64,000 nucleotides of DNA, taken from assembly GCA_002633005.1 (NCBI GenBank), contig NMRA01000389.1:262041-326040 (forward strand). The letters are read 5' to 3'. The notes below the pieces were generated by a model, which was given only the letters and a program-made list of their open reading frames with translations, was not told the DNA's origin and searched no databases. Each line of letters begins with the position of its first letter. Positions within the stretch are counted from its first letter, which is position 1. This DNA comes from Phoronis australis (taxonomy: Eukaryota > Phoronida > Phoronidae). A program made the translations under genes and the position numbers. Of this stretch, positions 12,001 through 23,439 are shown piece by piece.

Positions 12001-15000
12001 AGTTTTCGCAGATGTGTCAGCTTCTATTTTGCAATCTAAACTTTACACTATTGTACATTTCAGCTTGGTTTAAAGTACAACATTCCAGTTCACGTGGACA
12101 GTTGTCTGGGAGGGTTCTTAATTCCTTTCATGAAGAAAGCTGGCTTCCAATTGGCCCCATTTGATTTCAGTGTTCCTGGAGTTACTAGTATATCTGCTGA
12201 CACTCATAAGGTAACTGTAGAAGTTTCGAGGAAATGAGTTACGTAAAAAGCATGTTGGGAAAAACAAAATGCAGAATGTACTCGTGTGTTGGATAAGGAT
12301 TTTATTCTGGAAAACATTGAAGTTTTTTGATTTAGCCATTGCAAATATCACTCAGTTGATTGAGCTCGGCACTGAACGGTGTTTAATCTTTGTTTTGTAG
12401 CTAATATTGTTCGAGTTTGTCACTGTATGAGTTTTTTCCAACTTCTTAATCATTTCTTGTCTATTTCAGTATGGTTTTGCTCCAAAAGGTTCGTCTGTGA
12501 TTATGTACTGTAATAAGAAATACCGTTCTATGCAGTATTTCTCTATTACTGATTGGACAGGAGGGATATATGTGACACCAACGCTAGCAGGTAATTTTGG
12601 TATTTATACTCAAACTTTTATAGCAGCTTTCTATTCTGAATCAGTACTCTGGGGTTAACTTTCCATAGTGTCTTATTGGCGTGATGAACGTGCGCATAGA
12701 AAGTCTAGGGTTGGAAACGAATCCATGGCCATGCCTCTGAATTTCAGTTATAGTCTCCTAAATGGCAGTGCCATACCAGCAAACACCAAACCTGAGATTC
12801 AAATTCCTTATCAAATTCCTTCCACCCACCCTTACACACGCACACACACCAAAATAATCTATACCCAGTGACCAAACTCCATATCCAAACGCCAGCTGCT
12901 CCATTGATCTTGTATTGGAGTTTGGTCAACAGGTATGGAATATTTTTAGTGTGTGCGTGTGTGCAGAATAAGAACCGCGGTTTGGTGTTTGCTGGTCCAC
13001 GATTGACGTTTAGAGACAGAAGCGGGAAATAGAAAGTACGGCTACATCGCTCGTCCTCCTGCAATAGTATAGCTTGACTTAATGATGTCACAGTTTTTGG
13101 GACATGATATTTTCCTTTGCCTTGAAAATACGGTGTTATCATTTAGTGTTTTCTTAACACCGCTTATTTCAAATATTCCTTTAAAGCGTCTGTAAACCAT
13201 GTTCTAATGTCGAAAAAATCTTTCTTCGCAGACATATTCACACTTCCAAAACAACGTTATTGCCTTTTTTTTTTTTTTTTTTTTNNNNNNNNNNNNNNNN
13301 NNNNNNNNNNNNNNNNNNNNNNNNNNNNNNNNNNNNNNNNNNNNNNNNNNNNNNNNNNNNNNNNNNNNNNNNNNNNNNNNNNNNNNNNNNNNNNNNNNNN
13401 NNNNNNNNNNNNNNNNNNNNNNNNNNNNNNNNNNNNNNNNNNNNNNNNNNNNNNNNNNNNNNNNNNNNNNNNNNNNNNNNNNNNNNNNNNNNNNNNNNNN
13501 NNNNNNNNNNNNNNNNNNNNNNNNNNNNNNNNNNNNNNNNNNNNNNNNNNNNNNNNNNNNNNNNNNNNNNNNNNNNNNNNNNNNNNNNNNNNNNNNNNNN
13601 NNNNNNNNNNNNNNNNNNNNNNNNNNNNNNNNNNNNNNNNNNNNNNNNNNNNNNNNNNNNNNNNNNNNNNNNNNNNNNNNNNNNNNNNNNNNNNNNNNNN
13701 NNNNNNNNNNNNNNNNNNNNNNNNNNNNNNNNNNNNNNNNNNNNNNNNNNNNNNNNNNNNNNNNNNNNNNNNNNNNNNNNNNNNNNNNNNNNNNNNNNNN
13801 NNNNNNNNNNNAAAGATAACAAATATCCATGCTCGTCTAGTAGGTCTGAGATATAATAAACACCCTTTTCAAACCATCTTCTCCAAAATACAGTTTTTCC
13901 ACCAATCAATACATTAGTATTATACCAAATTGGCTGATATGGTATTTCCTCCTGATCTATTATATTAGAAAAATCATACAGAAAGTTAAATAGTTCCTTC
14001 CAAAAAGGGTTCTCAGTTCGAGATGCTGCATATTTGTAGAAATAGTTCCCAAATTTTAGACACTCCAATGATATCAAATCAGTGTTTAAGATGAGATTTA
14101 ACCATGCAGTAGAATTTGTGGCTTTTAAGATCCTACGCATCCATGTTATCTTAATTGCCTTTACAAAAGAGTAAACATCTATCATTTTACAACCACCCCT
14201 TTCATAATGTTGAATCATGGTTTTGCGCCTAATTTTGTCACACTTTCCTCCCCAAATATAGTGAAAAAACAGTTTTTCTAGATCTTTACAAAACAGATTA
14301 TTAGGGATTGGCAAAGAAGATAAAACATGAATCAGTTTTGGTAGAAGAAATGATTTGACCACTGTAACTTTACCAAGAGTACTTAAGTTTCTTTTTGACC
14401 ATCTCATAATTTCTTTTTTTAATATCAACCAACTTGCGATCAAAATTTAAAATACTCATTTCCTGGATGTCAGTAGAAAAAACAATCCCGAGCATACTAA
14501 ACTGTGAGGTAGACCATTTTAAGTCCTTTTCAGAACATACCCTTGAATTACTTTGCCTTTTTGACGCATGTCAGAAGTGACACTGGTTACAATAATTTGC
14601 CTGGACAAATCGAATGTGGCCGTTCCTCAAGCTTTTGATGTGTGAACTGAAACTTATTGAGCTTCGTCTGAAGCACTAACAATCTGTCGGTCTTTCCCGA
14701 GTCCATAGATCTCTTCTGAACTCAGTAAGGAATCAAATGAGACCGTTTTTGTAACGATTGGTTGCCTAAATAGAATTTTATGTGACGGAAAATACAGGTT
14801 GAATGGCCATTTAACACAAGACCCTGCCTGTGTTCTAGTTCAGTCAATGATGCTGTGTTGTAGGAAGTCGTCCTGGTGCCATTATTGCTGCTTGTTGGGC
14901 GACCATGATGCACATTGGAGAGGATGGTTATGTCAACACAACCCGGAGCATCATACAAACTGCCAGATACATTAGAGACAGGTAAGATGTATTTAGCTAT

Positions 15001-17804
15001 AAGAACATGCGTCCTGATGACCACCATGTAATATCACTAAGTATGTATGCTGATGGTTATATGCAAGAAATTTGCTTGTCCTATTGTGCACTGAACAATT
15101 GAATGTTTTGTGTTGAGCACTGAAAATCATATTATGTTCGTTTCCCCTCTTAGCGCTGCTCTTTAAATATTATTTCTTCATGAGGTGTCAGGCTCCTCCA
15201 GCTAGTTTCATACTCCACTCCTGTAGCGTGAGCATTTGAGAATCTCAACTCTTACTGGGCAGGACATTAATCCATTGCAGGTCTCTTCCCTTGAATGGCT
15301 GGTATGGTATTGTATTAACGGGAGTAAAGCAGTTAAAGTGCATTGCACTGCACTTGGCAACTGAAAATTTATCTACTCATTAAAAGATGTGTGTTTGTTA
15401 TACAATTAGCACAAGAGAGTGTATTTTACAGGGTTTCTTGTAAAATATCCGAATGATACTTTTTAAAAATGTAATTACAGTAAAATTTCAGGCAAAAATC
15501 ATTGCCATCTTTTCATATTTCGTGGGCTTCTAACATAATGTTCCCAATGCCACCACTTTTCAAAATATTCTCTGATGGTAGCTGTCACTGGTATAGAATG
15601 TGGAACATGGTAAAGTAATAATATGATGCCACTGATCCTGCATGAAAAAATGATAAAACATTATGTCACTAGTCCGCCATATTGTGTCCCAAACTGATAA
15701 TTTTTTACCAACTGTGAGCTGGGATCCTAAGATAACCCACAACTAATGTTTTTAAAGCCAAAAGCCCTTTTAGACTGGTCACTCTGAAAGGGTTTGTTAT
15801 TGTGATAACACTTTTGGTGTCTGTATATGAGAAGACTGTAGCTCATTATTTATGATGTTCTTAACTTGATGTTGTTTCAGGATTCAAAATGTTGAGGGAC
15901 TGTTTGTATATGGTGAACCCCAAGTGAGTGTGATTGCTGTCGGTTCCCTCGACTTTAACATCTATCGATTGTCAGATGCCCTAGGCAAACGAGGCTGGAA
16001 CTTGAATGCCCTGCAGTACCCATCAAGGTCAGTTAACTTTGTTTTCAGCTATTTCTTAATACATAGTGTCCAAACTGCCCTTGAAATTGGGAAGGTGGTT
16101 CTTATGGCAGCTTGTGTAAACTCAATTCAAGTCATGCATTCTAAAATGATATTTATGGAGTGTAAAACAAATATGTTGTGAGTTGAATCCATTTAAGATG
16201 ATTTCAACTCATGTTCATCTTCTCTTTAGGGATTTAAGAAATTTGAGTTCCACTTTTAAAAGGAGGGCAAATGTTCGTAACATAGATGAGACGTGGCTTA
16301 TGGGCTTGGAAAAAATGACAGTTCATTATTGTTTGGTACCATCATGGTTGCATAAAGTGACCTGCCGTGACAAGCCAACTTGCGAAGTCTCGTCTCGAGC
16401 AATGAGAAACTGCCAGTTCTTTCTAATCCCTGAAATCACCTTTAATTTGACTATGGAACAATTTGTGACCAATTTCATAATGGTAATTGGTCAAAATAAA
16501 AATTTAGTTTTTATGACGGAAGGTGCCTTTATTGTTGTGTGTCATCAGTCATTTTTTAAATCAATGTACATTGAAGCTTCAGTTTTGGTCACAATATGGC
16601 CAAAGAGAGAAATATCATTTTGTCACATCGCTCCTCAAAAAATTAGCAAGGATATTTAATTCATGTTAACACATTTTGTGACCTACCACTGTCAGGAAAT
16701 AGCAGTTTCACCAAAACTAATTAATATTTGAAAAATTGAAAAGGATAATTTTAACAATTATTTTTGTTTGAATTCATTAAAGAGACTTTACTTTTAAGCA
16801 AAACTGACTGGCTTTCTTATCTTATGGATTTCCATCTGTTACAGTTTCCACATCTGCGTAACTTTGTTACATACCAAACCGGGTGTGGCAGATAAACTGC
16901 TGAGTGACGTGGAAGACTGTACGCGAGAGATCATGAAAACACCTCAAGATAACTGTGAAGGAATGGTATGTCTTGTTTTGACTTCAAACTTCTGGGAAGC
17001 AATGAAAGATGGGATTGCTTTCTTTATGTACTCTGTGAAAACACTGTTAATTACTCAAGAGGTAAAAATCTTGATATTGATGGAATAGTGTTCGTCGAAT
17101 TTGTGGCCCATTTAATAGTATCCAGTCGTTTCCATGGGAGACCCATGATCCTCAGAAATTTTTGACATGTCTGTGAACACAATTTACCATGTGTTGGTAC
17201 GATACCACTTTGGCCCCTTCCTAAATTTTTATGCTCACTGCATGAAACAATACAATATTTTTATACGCATTACACCGTGTGTCAAGGGATTAATTGTTAA
17301 AGGAACACAATCGGTTTGAGGGCCAAAAATTGCATTTTGGTATCATTGTTGAATAGGATGGACTTCTTAAAGCTGTTAGCTCTGATGAGAGCTATAAAAC
17401 ACCAAAATCCATTGTTTTTGTGATTTTATTAGAAATCAACAATTCCCAGTCTTGGCTTCCAGCTACTAAGTAGAATTGAAATGAAGTTGAGGCAGGTTAC
17501 CTTATCAGTTCAATACATTGGCTTTTAGCTCTACTGACGGCTGAGATCAAATTCATCTTCAGGCTGGTCTCAAATCCATAAATATAAAACTGACATGATG
17601 TAATTTCAATCATTCATCAAATTACCTTATTACCTTCCCATTCACATTATTGGTGTCATAGTTCTTATCTATTTTCAGGGTGCAATATATGGCATGGCTC
17701 AATCGATTCCTGACAGATCAATGGTGGCTGAGATTACCAACTGTTTCTTAGATGCTTGTTATAGTACCCCAGCCACGGTAGTCAATGGTACTAAATTTAA
17801 CTAA
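3044..17804 (+). CDS. SGPL1: sphingosine-1-phosphate lyase, 14 coding exons
   Basis: PLP enzyme of the ER membrane that cleaves sphingosine-1-phosphate to hexadecenal and phosphoethanolamine, the exit step of sphingolipid breakdown. Coding exons: 3044-3179, 5720-5889, 7673-7792, 8307-8435, 9276-9364, 9923-9959, 10619-10726, 11501-11563, 12064-12210, 12470-12590, 14864-14981, 15881-16027, 16845-16965, 17679-17804. All junctions are GT/AG and phases agree, giving 1632 nt and 543 residues (human about 568). A membrane segment spans residues 21-40 (rich in L, V, F, W). Conserved blocks include ASGTVYSG-like (here CSGTVYSG), [40 protein letters not shown] (PLP lysine 333, last codon of exon 9) and GAIYGMAQ near the C-terminus. 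Start: first Met in frame, just before the membrane helix as in the family. Intron 10 holds the assembly gap and a LINE fragment; no coding sequence appears lost there. The reading frame is intact. Confidence 0.97.
3414..3766. repeat. 21-bp minisatellite in SGPL1 intron 1
   Basis: About 17 tandem copies of a 21-bp unit (ccactgaatgatccacctga plus one variable base). Variants sit in blocks: units ending gaa, then a run ending gga, then units reading ccacgg instead of ccactg at the right end. The unit is a multiple of three and lacks stops, so it is open in several frames on both strands. It lies between the splice sites of intron 1 and has no coding role in SGPL1. Confidence 0.95.
4639..4733. 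repeat. short palindromic element, copy 1
   Basis: Nearly perfect inverted repeat: the left arm carries CACATTTTGAGAACCAG and the right arm carries its complement CTGGTTCTCAAAATGTG, with GTCAC/GTGAC at the outer edges and a spacer of about 25 bp. Three related copies lie at 49052-49165, 50471-50572 and 52376-52463. It has the architecture of a very small MITE. It sits in SGPL1 intron 1. Confidence 0.8.
6800..7260 (-). repeat. dispersed repeat family R1, copy 1 (inverted)
   Basis: The reverse complement matches 36300-36785 and 61990-62665 over several blocks. The TTTTCTAGGGTCCT block is shared with the 36.5-kb copy. TATGAAACTTTCAGA and GGTATCATTGTTTTG (as read on the plus strand here) match the complement of the 62-kb copy. 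It lies in SGPL1 intron 2. No intact open frame was seen, so it is probably a non-autonomous element. Confidence 0.75.
12064..12590 (+). CDS. SGPL1: SGPL1 exons 9-10, PLP-binding core
   Basis: These two exons carry the cofactor site of the lyase. Exon 9 (12064-12210) encodes the strand with HVDSCLGGF, whose Asp is expected to contact the PLP pyridine nitrogen by family analogy. It ends exactly on the lysine of ISADTHK, the expected Schiff-base residue. Exon 10 (12470-12590) continues YGFAPKGSS and ends within TLAG. The junction therefore splits the catalytic motif directly after the lysine. Both boundaries are strong (HK|gtaact; ctatttcag|Y). Confidence 0.93.
12708..13030. repeat. foldback element F1, copy 1
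   Basis: Long imperfect inverted repeat around a centre near 12900. The left arm has ACCAGCAAACACCAAACC, a CACACGCACACAC run and CAGTGACCAAACTCCA; the right arm has the complements of all three in reverse order. The outer left end (ATGGCCATGCCTCTGAAT) is shared with the foldback at 28371-28721, so the two belong to one family. It lies in SGPL1 intron 10, about 120 bp after exon 10. Confidence 0.75.
13265..14560 (-). mobile_element. L1-like LINE ORF2 C-terminal fragment containing the gap
   Basis: The minus strand from about 14560 to 13812 encodes the region after the reverse transcriptase of an L1/Tx1-type ORF2. Motifs include [47 protein letters not shown] and [12 protein letters not shown] one-base excess in an A7 run near 14412-14419 breaks the frame between DRKLVDIKK and EIMRWSKRN. 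Then come 527 unknown bases (13285-13811). On the far side is a run of 20 T (13265-13284), which on the minus strand is the expected poly(A) tail of the element. The catalytic RT motifs are absent (5' truncated). It is inserted in SGPL1 intron 10, antisense to the gene. Confidence 0.85.
13285..13811. other. assembly gap (527 N)
   Basis: Unknown bases flanked by a T homopolymer on the left and LINE coding sequence on the right. Both flanks belong to the same retrotransposon, so the missing sequence is probably the 3' part of that element. The SGPL1 reading frame is continuous from exon 10 to exon 11, so no host exon seems to be hidden. Confidence 0.95.
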
Positions 17805-17973
17805 GTAACACTGTTATTTGTATTCTGATGTGAATCATTCAAGGTAACCGTTTCTACCTGTTAAGAGACTTGGCGCAATTGTTATGTTCGTCTTGGATAT
17901 GATGTTTTACTGATAATTGTTACTATAGGATTGTGGTCGCATATTTTGTATTGTTTGATGTGATAAAGGATTA

Positions 17974-17979
17974 AATAAA
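17974..17979 (+). promoter_or_regulatory. SGPL1 polyadenylation signal
   Basis: AATAAA lies 170 bp after the SGPL1 stop codon, giving a compact 3' UTR. It is the first canonical hexamer downstream of the stop. Confidence 0.7.
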
Positions 17980-20960
17980 TTCATTTAATTTTAAATTGGT
18001 TTGCTGGTGTTACTTTTCTTTTCTTTTTGCCAACCTTTTTAAAAGTACTCCTATTTATTAAATTTAGAAGGGTTTGCCACTCAACATAGTAACTTTAAAG
18101 CAAAGAATCTTTGCCATGATGCATCGTTTGTGTGGCCTTTATAGGATGTTGCAAGACAATTTTCAGACACTTCCGTCATGTTTGCCTCCTAGTGGCAATT
18201 TTTGAATTTCTTTGGTATATGTTATTTGGTGTCCTCTCTGTGTGTCAAATGGTTTGATAGATTATATTGAAAACTGTGGCACGTAACCAGAGAATAGTTC
18301 ATTGAGTGGAACTTTATTTTCTCCTTCTGTCTCAATGTATATCATGTTCAGTGTAGGATTGGCATGAAATATACCTTATGTCTTAATGAGAAAAACATTA
18401 CTAACTTTTACACAAAAATGTATCATATTCATTACACCATATCTTAAATGTCAATTGTCATATTGTGTTTGATTTTACTTTATTTCTGTTTCTGTTGACA
18501 AAGGACGTTATTACATCCGAAAATTTCAGTTGATCCATTCTTGTTGTTTTATTTACTTATTTATATTCTACATTTAGTGAAACAATAGTATCCTTGGGAG
18601 GATCTGGGTCGCCTTATTTAGTTTCAGATTTATTTTCTACGTAACTTTTCAATATATGCAACTTCTACTATTGTTGGGTTTCGATTACTGCTGAGCCCCC
18701 TAGTTTTACTACTTGTGTTGGCCTCAATATTTACCAAATTTACTTCATGAAATTTGATAGATGTCCCCAATTTCACTATTTTGGTGACCTGTTTTGGCAT
18801 CCACCTCTCTACTTGCCAGACTGTTTTAAGAATACTCACAACATTGGATGAATGTGTTTCTACAGACAGAATTCTGACTAACGTAAATTTTTTGACAGGT
18901 TCAACTACTGCTACGCCCTCTAGTTTTACTTTTTGTGTTTGCCACAATGTTTACCAAATTTACCAAACAACACTTCCCCATGTTTGGACAGTTCTGACTG
19001 GTGGCACTGTGCCCCCTAGAAACAGTTTTAGTAGTTTAGCACTCACTATCTGCCAAGTCCTTTGAAGAAACATTGAAAATGAATTTCTGTTAAGGTGACA
19101 AGCGATTATTTTATGGATTCGAATACTCTAGTGTCTCCTAGCGGTAATCTTAATGTTGGATTTGCCAATGTTCCGATGACTCACAGTACATCTGGTATAT
19201 TCGATTCTAAAGTTGGCAGAAATATATGCTCTGGATAAATTTTAACTTGGAGAGCAACGTATTTATGATAACGCATTGGGATGAGTAATTTCGATATTGA
19301 AAATATATATCAGCTCCCATTGGAATTGCTCTGCAACCTTGATTAATTTGAAAGTCCGCACTGCAGGCTAAGATTCAGTTTAAGATGTTTTTGGGTGTTT
19401 TTCTTTGTTCACTTCCATAGAGTTCCTGTATTTTCCTTATGGAGAAACATTTTTTGTCTCGTAATAAGGTAGCATTAAAATAGGCCTATCTGCGTTTAAT
19501 GTTACTACCAAATGGCAAAGTTGCAGTGTGTCCCTTGCACATTCTTTGTTTAATGCACAAGGTTGTCTGGCGGGCTCTTGCCCTAGAGTAACTGTGACAA
19601 CTTATCCGACCTATTCGATGTATGCGGCAGCTTGGGCCCCATCAACTTGCTCAAGCTCAAGTCCTCGTGTTTCCGCACGTTTACCTGGACACAGAAATGG
19701 TCCTCCCATACTATCGAGCAGAATTGCGAAAATCCATGAGAATTTCGCCGGTTCCCAAAACCGGGAAGTCCAAATGTCCCTGTTCGTATATTTGTTCACT
19801 CATTTTCAACGGTGGCACTGAGGAGAGAGACATTTCGCACTAGGTTGCAATACATTACCAAAAACTTGTTACTGGGTATGAGTCTATGAAAATGTTGTAT
19901 TCGTCAATGTTGGATAACTCGTAGACTATGAGTTTATCATAAAAAATACAATCGGTGCTACCAGTCAAGGGTGCGTGAAGGATGTAGTAGAATGCACGAA
20001 GTCGGTGTTGAACAAATACAGCATCATTTGTCAGAATATCGTGTGCCAACATGAAAGGCAAAAAAATAAATAGTTGTAGCAAAATTACTAATAGGACACA
20101 ACATTTTGAATGAGACTAGGGGAAGAGTGTGGCTCTAATGCGCGCAGAAGTTGAGAAATTCGTATTGTTTTCCCATTTGATTGAAGACGTAGTATTTTTG
20201 GAGTACAACAGTGAAGTAAATGTTATGGACTAGTCCATAAAGAAATATGCTGTTCAGACTTGGGTGCGTTTTTGCGCATATTATTAATCACGGGCACAAA
20301 GCCTAAGTCAAGTGCTTGCTGCAAAGTATAACCGCGTAAATGAAACTTGTGCGCCTTGCATCGTACCACATTAATTCGAGAATTTCGGCAGGGTTACTAA
20401 AAAAATGTCTGTGGGTAAGTTGTCTTAAGAGTCCTCAAGTCTAAGGGTCTGTTTTGAACTTGAGACCTATGGGTGACCAATTTGTGTCTGTCGTTCATTC
20501 ATTCGCGATTTTTTTTCTTGCGTCGTTTATGTGCTTTAGCTCGCGTTTAATCTCTTCTAATAGCTTGTAGAGTTTCGTGTTTCCGTCCACTAACCAGTGG
20601 AAATTTCGTTTCCATGGCTTCCTTGCACAACCCATACACCGTTAGGCTGGTCTCGAGGACATGGTGAAGTTAACTTTAAAAAACCACAAGTCATTTGAAA
20701 GGTTTTGTGGACATTTTGAATGTATACATTACCCTTGGTTTTGCCATTACCCCCAGGTTACGACAGGTTGCACACAAACATATGGGCATGTTAGCTTAAA
20801 CACAAGTCCAACAAAATCACTGAAAGTTAATATTAGTCAGAGCGTGTGGTTTATTGATTACCCCCTGCTGATACAAGGGTAAAAGTCATTTACCACTCAT
20901 CCGTTTAAATTGAAATAAACTGCACACCGCAATTTTTTGTGGAACTCCAGTTACATTTTT
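17980..20960. other. intergenic region with degenerate repeats
   Basis: No supported gene. At 18687-18744 and 18906-18963 there is an imperfect direct repeat of about 58 bp containing CTAGTTTTACT and TTTACCAAATTTAC. Short strings resembling CCCCTAGTGG recur at about 18188, 18695, 18913, 19011 and 19133. A GC-richer patch at 19560-19800 has short open frames on both strands, but I recognise no protein in it. Confidence 0.4.
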
Positions 20961-20961
20961 T

Positions 20962-21045
20962 CCAGCCAGGAATCGAACACGCGCTCCCGTCTGTCGTAGT
21001 CTGCCACTTTCACCACCAGGCTAACGAGCAATGCCCGCGAATGCT
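20962..21045 (-). repeat. tRNA-like SINE head
   Basis: The minus strand reads as RNA polymerase III promoter elements: an A-box-like TAGCCTGGTGG and, about 36 bp on, a B-box GTTCGATTCC followed by TGGCTGG and an A-run. A D-arm (GCC paired with GGC) can be drawn, but the anticodon stem does not pair and the acceptor stem has no 5' partner. It is therefore a tRNA-derived SINE remnant rather than a functional tRNA. Confidence 0.5.
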
Positions 21046-23235
21046 GGTCTTTATAATATATTTTCCCGCATATTTGGGAACCTCGCATTGATTGGAGACC
21101 CATACAGTGGTGGTTTATTAAAAACTGGTGTCCATGAGAAGCTTTATGACAATTGCTACGATTAATTAATTTCAAGCGAAGTAATTATGCAGTGGGGTCT
21201 TTCCTATTGAGCTAGTCTAGTTACACCATTGGACCTACTCATAGTCTATGGTTGAACAAGACACCGTTGGACCCTAACGTATTTCGTTAAAGAATTCTTT
21301 GATTTTTAACACAACGTGGAGTAAACAGTTACAATCTTTTATTTATTTGCACGTCAACCTCAATTATACTTTTAAGTCAGTTTTTGTTGTCCTTTTTCTG
21401 GTCGAGTTTTTTCTTCGGCGGTATCTTCCATGCGCTTATTTTCGTCTGCTATTTCTGTGATTGGTCTAACCGCTAGCCGTAACCATGTGTATCCGCTGTT
21501 TGAATCTTTATTTTCATAGTATGTTAGATCCTCTATCGCTATCGCTTACTAATGTCGAGTTTGTTGTTTTGATCATTTCTTTTGATCTGATGTTTTACCG
21601 TCACCTAATTATTCCCACGGCAAGACAACATAAAGGGGGATCTCCGACACACTTTCAATGCGCTGGTTGATCTCATAAGGTGAGCAAACATAGTGCAGCA
21701 ATGATTTTTTGCGCTAATGCAGGGGCGCGACTTTAAAAATAACCCTGATTTCGAACGTGGTTGCTTTTGTCATCTTAGCAAATGTTTAATTTGTGACGGA
21801 TGGTATTGCCTATTTAAAGAATTTGATACAAACTCCGGCCTTGAGCAAAGTATATCATTTTATCCCTGCCAAATTAGATAATTTTTACCGTAGACTACAT
21901 GTAGATCCATCGAGCAGGCAAATTGATGAATCCCTTCCTGATACTCATCTGTTATCAACCTTTATGAATGCTTAAAAAGGAATGGAACGCGAAAGCTCGT
22001 CAAAGATATCTTTTAAACAATTCATGGCGAAAGTAACATCTCGCAACGTCTAGTAAAGAGTAATTCACTTTCCCCTGTGAGCAAATTTCCAGAAAAAAAT
22101 CACGAAATTCAAAATTTTTGAAATACACGCGAAGGGAAGCTCTTTGGTTAGCACAGAGTTTCTAATCTCCCCTCACTTATGATAAATGCGTGCATGCACT
22201 TACAGACAGTTGCTTGAAGTAGCTTGAGGTCAAAGGTGACATTTTCCAGATCGTTAACAGATCTTTTTTAGATATTGGAAACTAAAAGAAAATGCTTTGA
22301 TATCAACAGAAATTAACAATCTTTACAAACAAACCCTAAAAATACCTAGTGAGCAGGTTGAATTCTGTTTCCGTGGCAGAGAAACCACTTTCAATGTTGC
22401 AATTTATTCTGTTTATCGTGTTCCAGACCTCTCTTAATTTGAATTCATGAAATTCGTCGTTTTCGCTCAGTAATGCCAATGAATTTGACTTTCCCTTGTA
22501 CTCAGTTGAGAGCTCTCCGTTTTCTAGCTCTGTGGCGACCTCCGTTGAAATTATTTTGTTGGTCAAATTTTAATTCTGCGTAGCGATATAGTCGAAGGTT
22601 TGATATTCAGTCTTTAGTTTCTAAAAATAATTAATCGATAATTTATTGATTATAGTTTTTGGCGGCCAAAACACTTCTAGGCCGGGCTTCCAAGTGTGTC
22701 TTCGTGCATAAAACTGAGTTTCAAAAACATTCTAGTTTAAATCATTGTGTTTACAAAAGCCTCAGTGCGTATTATTGTTGGATTTTCCCCTTAAAATTCA
22801 GCGTCACATAAACGTTTCTTTGTGGTTCTGGACCGCTTTGGTAGAGTATTTACACTTAAACAACAGATGTACTGTCGAAATCATTAAGTCTATAATAGTT
22901 AATTGCTTTGAGCTGTGCGAAATGAATTGCTTCAATTTGCTACTTGCAATGATAAATATATTCAGTTAAGATTTTCATTGGGCTCGTCAATTACATGTTA
23001 CACATTTCTCTTATCAATTTCTCTCTCATTTGAATACGTCCTTCTAATTGTAAACTATAAGTAATTTATTCAATACCTCTTATTTTGACCAGCTTTATTC
23101 ATCGTTCCCATTTGACTGTGTACTTTAAAATATTAAAATTATGCTTTATCTCAAAAGTTCAAAGCCTTTCTTTATTTTTTATTTATATAGAATCGTGATA
23201 TGTTGGTTTCCCATCATGTTTTTTAAATAAATAAC

Positions 23236-23439
23236 TTATTTCTTATCATCATATGCAATTTCATTGACATCGACCATATTTATTTTAAATAGTCTCCGTG
23301 GCCTCTTCTTGTAACGGTTTTGTACCTTCCTGTAGCCATCTAGAACCATCCGTGCTGTAACATGGTTTGTATGTTTTTGTACATGGTTTTCCCCAAGCCT
23401 TTTATGCCTGCCGATGGGCGGGTCCGAAAACCTCGACTC
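23236..23439 (-). CDS. candidate small basic ORF, unrecognised
   Basis: An uninterrupted minus-strand frame starts with ATG at about 23439 (MESRFSDPPIGRHKR) and ends with TAA at 23236-23238 after EIAYDDKK, about 67 residues. The product is strongly basic (YKKRPRRLFK), has no Cys, and shows no membrane segment or signal peptide. Upstream in-frame codons run to 23490 without a stop, so the true start is uncertain. On the minus strand AATAAA hexamers follow about 10-70 bp after the stop, in line with a compact single-exon gene. Codon use looks balanced rather than AT-drifted. I do not recognise a family. It could be a real small gene, one terminal exon, or a chance frame. Confidence 0.35.
   Translation of the reverse strand, partial: ESRFSDPPIGRHKRLGENHVQKHTNHVTARMVLDGYRKVQNRYKKRPRRLFKINMVDVNEIAYDDKK

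Noticed and set aside
13204-14443. Long open frames of 200-400 codons across the gap
   Set aside because: Most of their length is unknown bases; only the LINE part is real.
16183-16659. 158-codon plus-strand frame
   Set aside because: Lies wholly in SGPL1 intron 12 with no recognisable motif and no splice logic; likely chance.
19622-19843. Protein-looking frame (VFPHVYLDTEMVLPYYRAEL)
   Set aside because: An equally long frame exists on the opposite strand, with no start context, splice sites or family; insufficient support.
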